Of a stretch of DNA of 40,994 bases, positions 37,718 through 40,994 are shown one piece after another (position 1 is the stretch's first letter; each line of letters begins with the position of its first letter). A program made the translations under genes and the position numbers. The notes beneath the pieces are model-generated. The model ran no database searches and was not told the origin of the DNA. It saw only the letters and a program-made list of their open reading frames with translations. Source of the stretch: Russula earlei (taxonomy: Eukaryota; Basidiomycota; Agaricomycetes; Russulales; Russulaceae); NCBI GenBank assembly GCA_025769875.1, contig JAGFNK010000463.1, positions 1 through 40,994 on the forward strand. The letters are read 5' to 3'.

Positions 37718-40012
37718 GATAAACTAATAAGTTCCAAGTTCATTAGGGAACTTTGCGACCAGCTGCATATCAAACAGAATATCAGCACTGCCTACCATCC
37801 TCAGACAGATGGACAATCAGAAAGAACGAATCAGACGATGGAAACATTGCTAAGAATCTTTTGCAACCACCAACAAAACGATTGGGTGGAGTGGCTGCCT
37901 CTGGTGCAATACACGATGAATTCTAACGTTTCAGAGACAACCAGACAATCCCCTTTCTTCTTATGGATGGGTTTTATGCCCAAAGCACACCAGCCAAATC
38001 GGGAAAGCAAGATACCAAGAATAGACAATTGGAAAATCCGGATCCAGGAAGCGAGATCACAGGCACAAGAAGCGATGAAGATCGCTTCCCTAATGTGGAA
38101 GCGAAGAAGTAGTTTCCAACCTTATCAGAAAGGAGAAAGGGTATGGCTCGACAGCACCAACCTAAAAATGACACATCCTACAGTGAAACTACGCCCAAAA
38201 CAATATGGGCCCTTTGAAATCACGGAGGTGATTAGTCCGGTGACATACAGATTGGATCTCCCTAGTCGCTGGAGGATCCATAACGCATTTCATGCCTCCT
38301 TATTGACACCTTACAAGGAAACCGAGGAGCATGGGGCCAACTACACCAATCCAGAAGCAGAATTGGTGGAAGGAGAAGAGGAATATGAAGTAGCAACAAT
38401 TTTAGGTTCAAGACGAACTGGAAGGAGGAAACAGCTGGAGTATCAAGTCCGGTGGGAAGGATACTCCGAAGCCCATGACTCTTGGGAGCCAGTAGAGAAC
38501 ATCAAAGCGTCTAGACTAATAGAGGAATATCACAGAAAGAACCCCACGGCCATACGGGTTATAAAAGTCCAGCGAAAGATGCCCTCTACTTCCTCATCCC
38601 CATATCAACGCTCACAAATGTCCCAAACTCCCACTAATGAAATCGTTCCCCAATCCGACCTCTCTGGTGTAGAGGGGCCACTTGAAATCACCACTCCCGA
38701 TGCTTCCCTTCTTGCCTTCTTCCAAGGAATGGATGAACATAACACTGGAGAAGGAGAAGCAGATATGCGTCCTCTCGAATTTGGACCCCCTGCTGACCAA
38801 GTCGACGTTCAGCCTGGGGATTGGGATGTGACGTCCCCCACCAGCACTCTTGCCCAGGATGCCCACCCTGGAGAGCCTTGGGTACGATGGGACGCTGACA
38901 GACACCACACAGGGATTGACATCCCTGATGGCATGACTTGGGGCAACAAACCAGCCAGGTATGTGGCCTATGACGTTGCCTTGGGAGAGCCGAGAGTGAG
39001 GGGAAAGAATGGAGAAGGCCATGCAGACTATGGCGAGATCCTCCAGGCCACCCCTTGCTTCAACCTCTATAACTATGGCCAAGACGAACATGACTTAGAC
39101 TGCTTCGACACAGAGAGGCAGTTCGAAGGGCGCTGGAGACAGACCCTCTACCTGCTAGGCGACTATGGGCTGCAGGCAGAACTCTACCGCTTGGACCATC
39201 TCTACACCTTACAAGAGACACTGGAAGCTAACTACAAGGTGCTTGAAGAAGAGGAGAAGCAGCTGCGCTACAAGCTCAGCAAGTACCTAGCTGAGAAGCG
39301 AGGAGTAGAGAGAGACAGGGCTGAAGCCAAGGAGAGAATGGCGGCAGCCAAAGTACACTCACGTTGTTGGGAGTTCATTGAAGCAGGCTGTAGCCAGGGA
39401 GAAACCCCTCCAGGTGTCTGGGCTGAAGAACTCCTCACCAACTATCGGGCTGGGCAGCCCACTCCCCCTCTACCCGTCTTCGTCCCTCAGCTGCCTTTGG
39501 CAGACATCGCTCAGGGGTATGCTACCTCTGACCCAGAACCAGTACCAGCCAGCCCCACACCTACGACGGTGCAAGGGTATTCGGAAGAGGAGATGAACGT
39601 CCTCCAAACCATGTCCGGTATGCGCCTTCGAGGAGGAGCAGGATCGGAAGCATCACCAAACCCTTCCCCCCAGAGCTCTATCTATTACCATTCCTATAGC
39701 AGCAGTGGGGAAGCGTCTACTGCAACGGCTGATTTCATTCCGGAGCCTCAGCAGCTGAACATGATAGAAGGGAGGAGGAAAAGGAACCGATGCAAGTATT
39801 GTGGCGAGGTAGGACATTTTAACAAGTACTGTCCACTGCCCCACCAGTATTGCCACGACCAACTGGCAGCAGACGCTGCCTCACATTGCCTAGTGCCTCC
39901 CTATCATCGTTCCTATACACCAATCAGATCATGCCCTTTTCCACCGAGGATGGGAACAGGCACACCTGAGCAGGAAGAGGAAGTCCGACCAGGAGAGGGA
40001 GGACACTGCTAA
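37718..40012 (+). CDS. Element A1: integrase C-terminal half, chromodomain and CCHC extension
   Basis: Open from the TGA to 40012. It holds NISTAYHPQTDGQSERTNQT with the catalytic Glu (NQTMETLL), the GPF module (YGPFEITEVISPVTYRLDLP), the chromodomain (38380-38540: EEEYEVATILGS, YQVRWEGYSEAHDSWEP), a Ser/Pro and acidic linker, then the extension: PGEPWVRWDADRHHTGIDIP (about 38866), GEPRVRG, YGEILQATPCFNLYNYG (about 39029), LGDYGLQAELYRLD (about 39158), a strongly charged helical stretch to about 39350, CWEFIEAGC, Pro-rich linkers and the knuckle CKYCGEVGHFNKYC (39790-39831) with PLPHQYC. A one-base gain near 39950 shifts the frame compared with A2, so the last ~95 residues are lost. The extension is fused to pol and has no membrane segment. 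Confidence 0.88.
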   Translation, partial: DKLISSKFIRELCDQLHIKQNISTAYHPQTDGQSERTNQTMETLLRIFCNHQQNDWVEWLPLVQYTMNSNVSETTRQSPFFLWMGFMPKAHQPNRESKIPRIDNWKIRIQEARSQAQEAMKIASLMWKRRSSFQPYQKGERVWLDSTNLKMTHPTVKLRPKQYGPFEITEVISPVTYRLDLPSRWRIHNAFHASLLTPYKETEEHGANYTNPEAELVEGEEEYEVATILGSRRTGRRKQLEYQVRWEGYSEAHDSWEPVENIKASRLIEEYHRKNPTAIRVIKVQRKMPSTSSSPYQRSQMSQTPTNEIVPQSDLSGVEGPLEITTPDASLLAFFQGMDEHNTGEGEADMRPLEFGPPADQVDVQPGDWDVTSPTSTLAQDAHPGEPWVRWDADRHHTGIDIPDGMTWGNKPARYVAYDVALGEPRVRGKNGEGHADYGEILQATPCFNLYNYGQDEHDLDCFDTERQFEGRWRQTLYLLGDYGLQAELYRLDHLYTLQETLEANYKVLEEEEKQLRYKLSKYLAEKRGVERDRAEAKERMAAAKVHSRCWEFIEAGCSQGETPPGVWAEELLTNYRAGQPTPPLPVFVPQLPLADIAQGYATSDPEPVPASPTPTTVQGYSEEEMNVLQTMSGMRLRGGAGSEASPNPSPQSSIYYHSYSSSGEASTATADFIPEPQQLNMIEGRRKRNRCKYCGEVGHFNKYCPLPHQYCHDQLAADAASHCLVPPYHRSYTPIRSCPFPPRMGTGTPEQEEEVRPGEGGHC

Positions 40013-40259
40013 CCCGTGCATCTTGCAGGTAGCGAAAGGAGAAGGGTCCAGGACCTTTCAAGAACCTTTCACTACGACTCCTCTTCGCTCAGACACACCT
40101 CCAGTCCGGAGGTTACCTAGGGACTCTGACAGACTCCCACAGATCATGTCTCCTTCAGCCACCACTAAGGAGTCAGAGGCGATAGTGGCCCTAGCATTGG
40201 CTGCCTATGAGGCAGCAGAAAGAGGCCATACACCTTCACCCATCACCTCCTCCCCTTGA
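40013..40259 (+). pseudogene. Element A1: frameshifted C-terminal tail of the extension
   Basis: LQVAKGEGSRTFQEPF and RRLPRDSDRLPQIMSPS match the C-terminus of A2 but in another frame than 37838-40012 and with an early stop at 40257-40259. It shows the original length of the A polyprotein. Confidence 0.8.
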
Positions 40260-40321
40260 TGATGATGGCGTTGACCCCACCACTCGATTTTAGAATCGTT
40301 GGTGTGTGGGACCACCAATAT

Positions 40322-40334
40322 GAAGGAGGGGTAA
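40322..40334 (+). other. Polypurine tract of A1
   Basis: GAAGGAGGGGTAA directly before the 3' LTR start TGTTACCG at 40335. Confidence 0.85.
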
Positions 40335-40407
40335 TGTTACCGAGTGGTTTGGGGTCCGGAAGATGCCGGACCACCTGAACTATGGACTGCACTGTTTGCA
40401 TTATGCG
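40335..40407 (+). repeat. Start of the A1 3' LTR, cut by LTR-C
   Basis: The first 73 bases of LTR-A, differing once from the 5' LTR. The remainder should follow the LTR-C beyond the window, after a second ATGCG. Confidence 0.9.
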
Positions 40408-40994
40408 TGTTTACGGTGTCGCGGCCATTAGAGCGTCAGCTCAAGGTTCAGTGGGGCCAAGTCCCTGTGACTTGGTTCAAGGGTTCAATGGGGGCCAGCT
40501 CAAGGAGACCGGTTCAATGGTTTAGCATCTCAAGGCTGAGTCAGACAATGACTCAGTCCGCAGACAGAGTCGATCTTCTGGTTTCACAGAAGAGGAAGAC
40601 GATGAGAGAGAGGCAGAGGAGGAAGAGGAATACAAGGGTTCCTTGAGGTGTGCTCAGATCAAGCAAGGTGTAGGCCAGCACAAGCGAGTTGTGATTGAGA
40701 GAGTGTACAGGCGAGGGATGCGACAGAAATGGGACAAAGCTAAGCTTGGGCATTCCCAGCTTTTACAGGCGCTTAAATACTGTATGTGGCGAGGCTGTAC
40801 AGTACCATAATAATAGATAAAGGTAGGACCAATAGCGAAAGTAACTCGACAATAGGTGAAACACGATAAGTGAAACACAATAGATGAAACACAACAAGTG
40901 AAAACACAATAGGGGATCACCATCAAGGGATGAAACAGTAACCACGGAGACAAGGATAATAAGAAGAAACAATAATGGACGAACCGACAAAGGG
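40408..40994 (-). mobile_element. LTR-C (long form) in the A1 3' LTR, incomplete at window end
   Basis: Plus reading TGTTTACGGTGTCGCGGCC onwards; follows the long LTR-C to GACGAACCGACAAAGGG, about 15-20 bases short of the usual end. ATGCG (40403-40407) is the likely left TSD. Whether it is a solo LTR or the end of a full element cannot be told. Confidence 0.9.

Larger units (their letters stand above)
32299..40994 (+). mobile_element. Element A1: near-complete Ty3/gypsy chromovirus inserted in A2
   Basis: Plus-strand element with 5' LTR 32299-32888, PBS, gag, pol, PPT and the start of the 3' LTR (40335-40407), which is cut by LTR-C at 40408. It begins in the gag tail of A2; CAAGT (32294-32298) is the expected TSD. 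It keeps far more CpG than A2 and has only a few lesions: stops in the gag leader, a ~10-bp loss at the RNase H end, one TGA in integrase and one frameshift in the extension. The right end lies outside the window. Confidence 0.94.

Noticed and set aside
1..40994. tRNA or rRNA genes
   Set aside because: I saw no cloverleaf-like or rRNA-like stretch by eye; a tRNA/rRNA scan was not possible.

Overview
The window is a nest of LTR retrotransposons with almost no single-copy host sequence. The coding frames are gag and pol of chromodomain-bearing Ty3/gypsy elements (chromoviruses) of the Tf1/sushi kind. A broken Myb/SANT-like DNA-binding frame, compact TATA promoters and the element types point to a filamentous fungus, most likely a basidiomycete (Agaricomycetes). 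That assignment is inference: no rRNA, tRNA or housekeeping gene is present. Working names for the LTR families are A to G.

Layout. 1-917: 3' fragment of family A (minus), cut by a partial LTR-B. 1136-1895: probable host sequence with the Myb/SANT-like pseudogene. 1896-11707: element E (minus), interrupted by a solo LTR-C (3153-3765) and an LTR-like insert F (6300-7439), with its 5' LTR cut off. 11708-13052: an LTR-B and the tail of a divergent B-like LTR. 13053-24941: element D (minus), split by a full-length element C (13710-21965, itself carrying solo LTR-G at 19537-20419), a solo LTR-C (22030-22618) and a solo LTR-B (22686-24499) holding a second, inverted solo LTR-B (22808-23773). 24942-26318: partial D-type LTR, then an LTR-C carrying a solo LTR-A (25428-26046). 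26348-32298: element A2 (minus). From 32299: element A1 (plus), which jumped into the gag end of A2 and whose 3' LTR is in turn cut by an LTR-C running to the window end. Target-site duplications (TSDs) support eight of these insertions directly.

How the genes work together. Gag packages the RNA. Protease, reverse transcriptase, RNase H and integrase follow in the -1 frame, reached at a GGRTTTT shift site at the gag end. First-strand synthesis is probably self-primed: the PBS after the 5' LTR is the reverse complement of the predicted 5' end of the RNA, about 34 nt past the TATA box. A chromodomain at the integrase end probably steers insertion into heterochromatin, consistent with elements landing in each other.

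The most unusual content is a 350-600-residue extension after the chromodomain, shared by families A, C and E but absent from D. It has a conserved globular motif block, a predicted helical segment and a CCHC knuckle followed by P-H-x2-C. The same three families have a conserved Gag N-terminal domain with no in-frame AUG. I know of no described function for either. No element is fully intact; A1 and C are closest. Most premature stops look like CGA to TGA changes, i.e. CpG decay.
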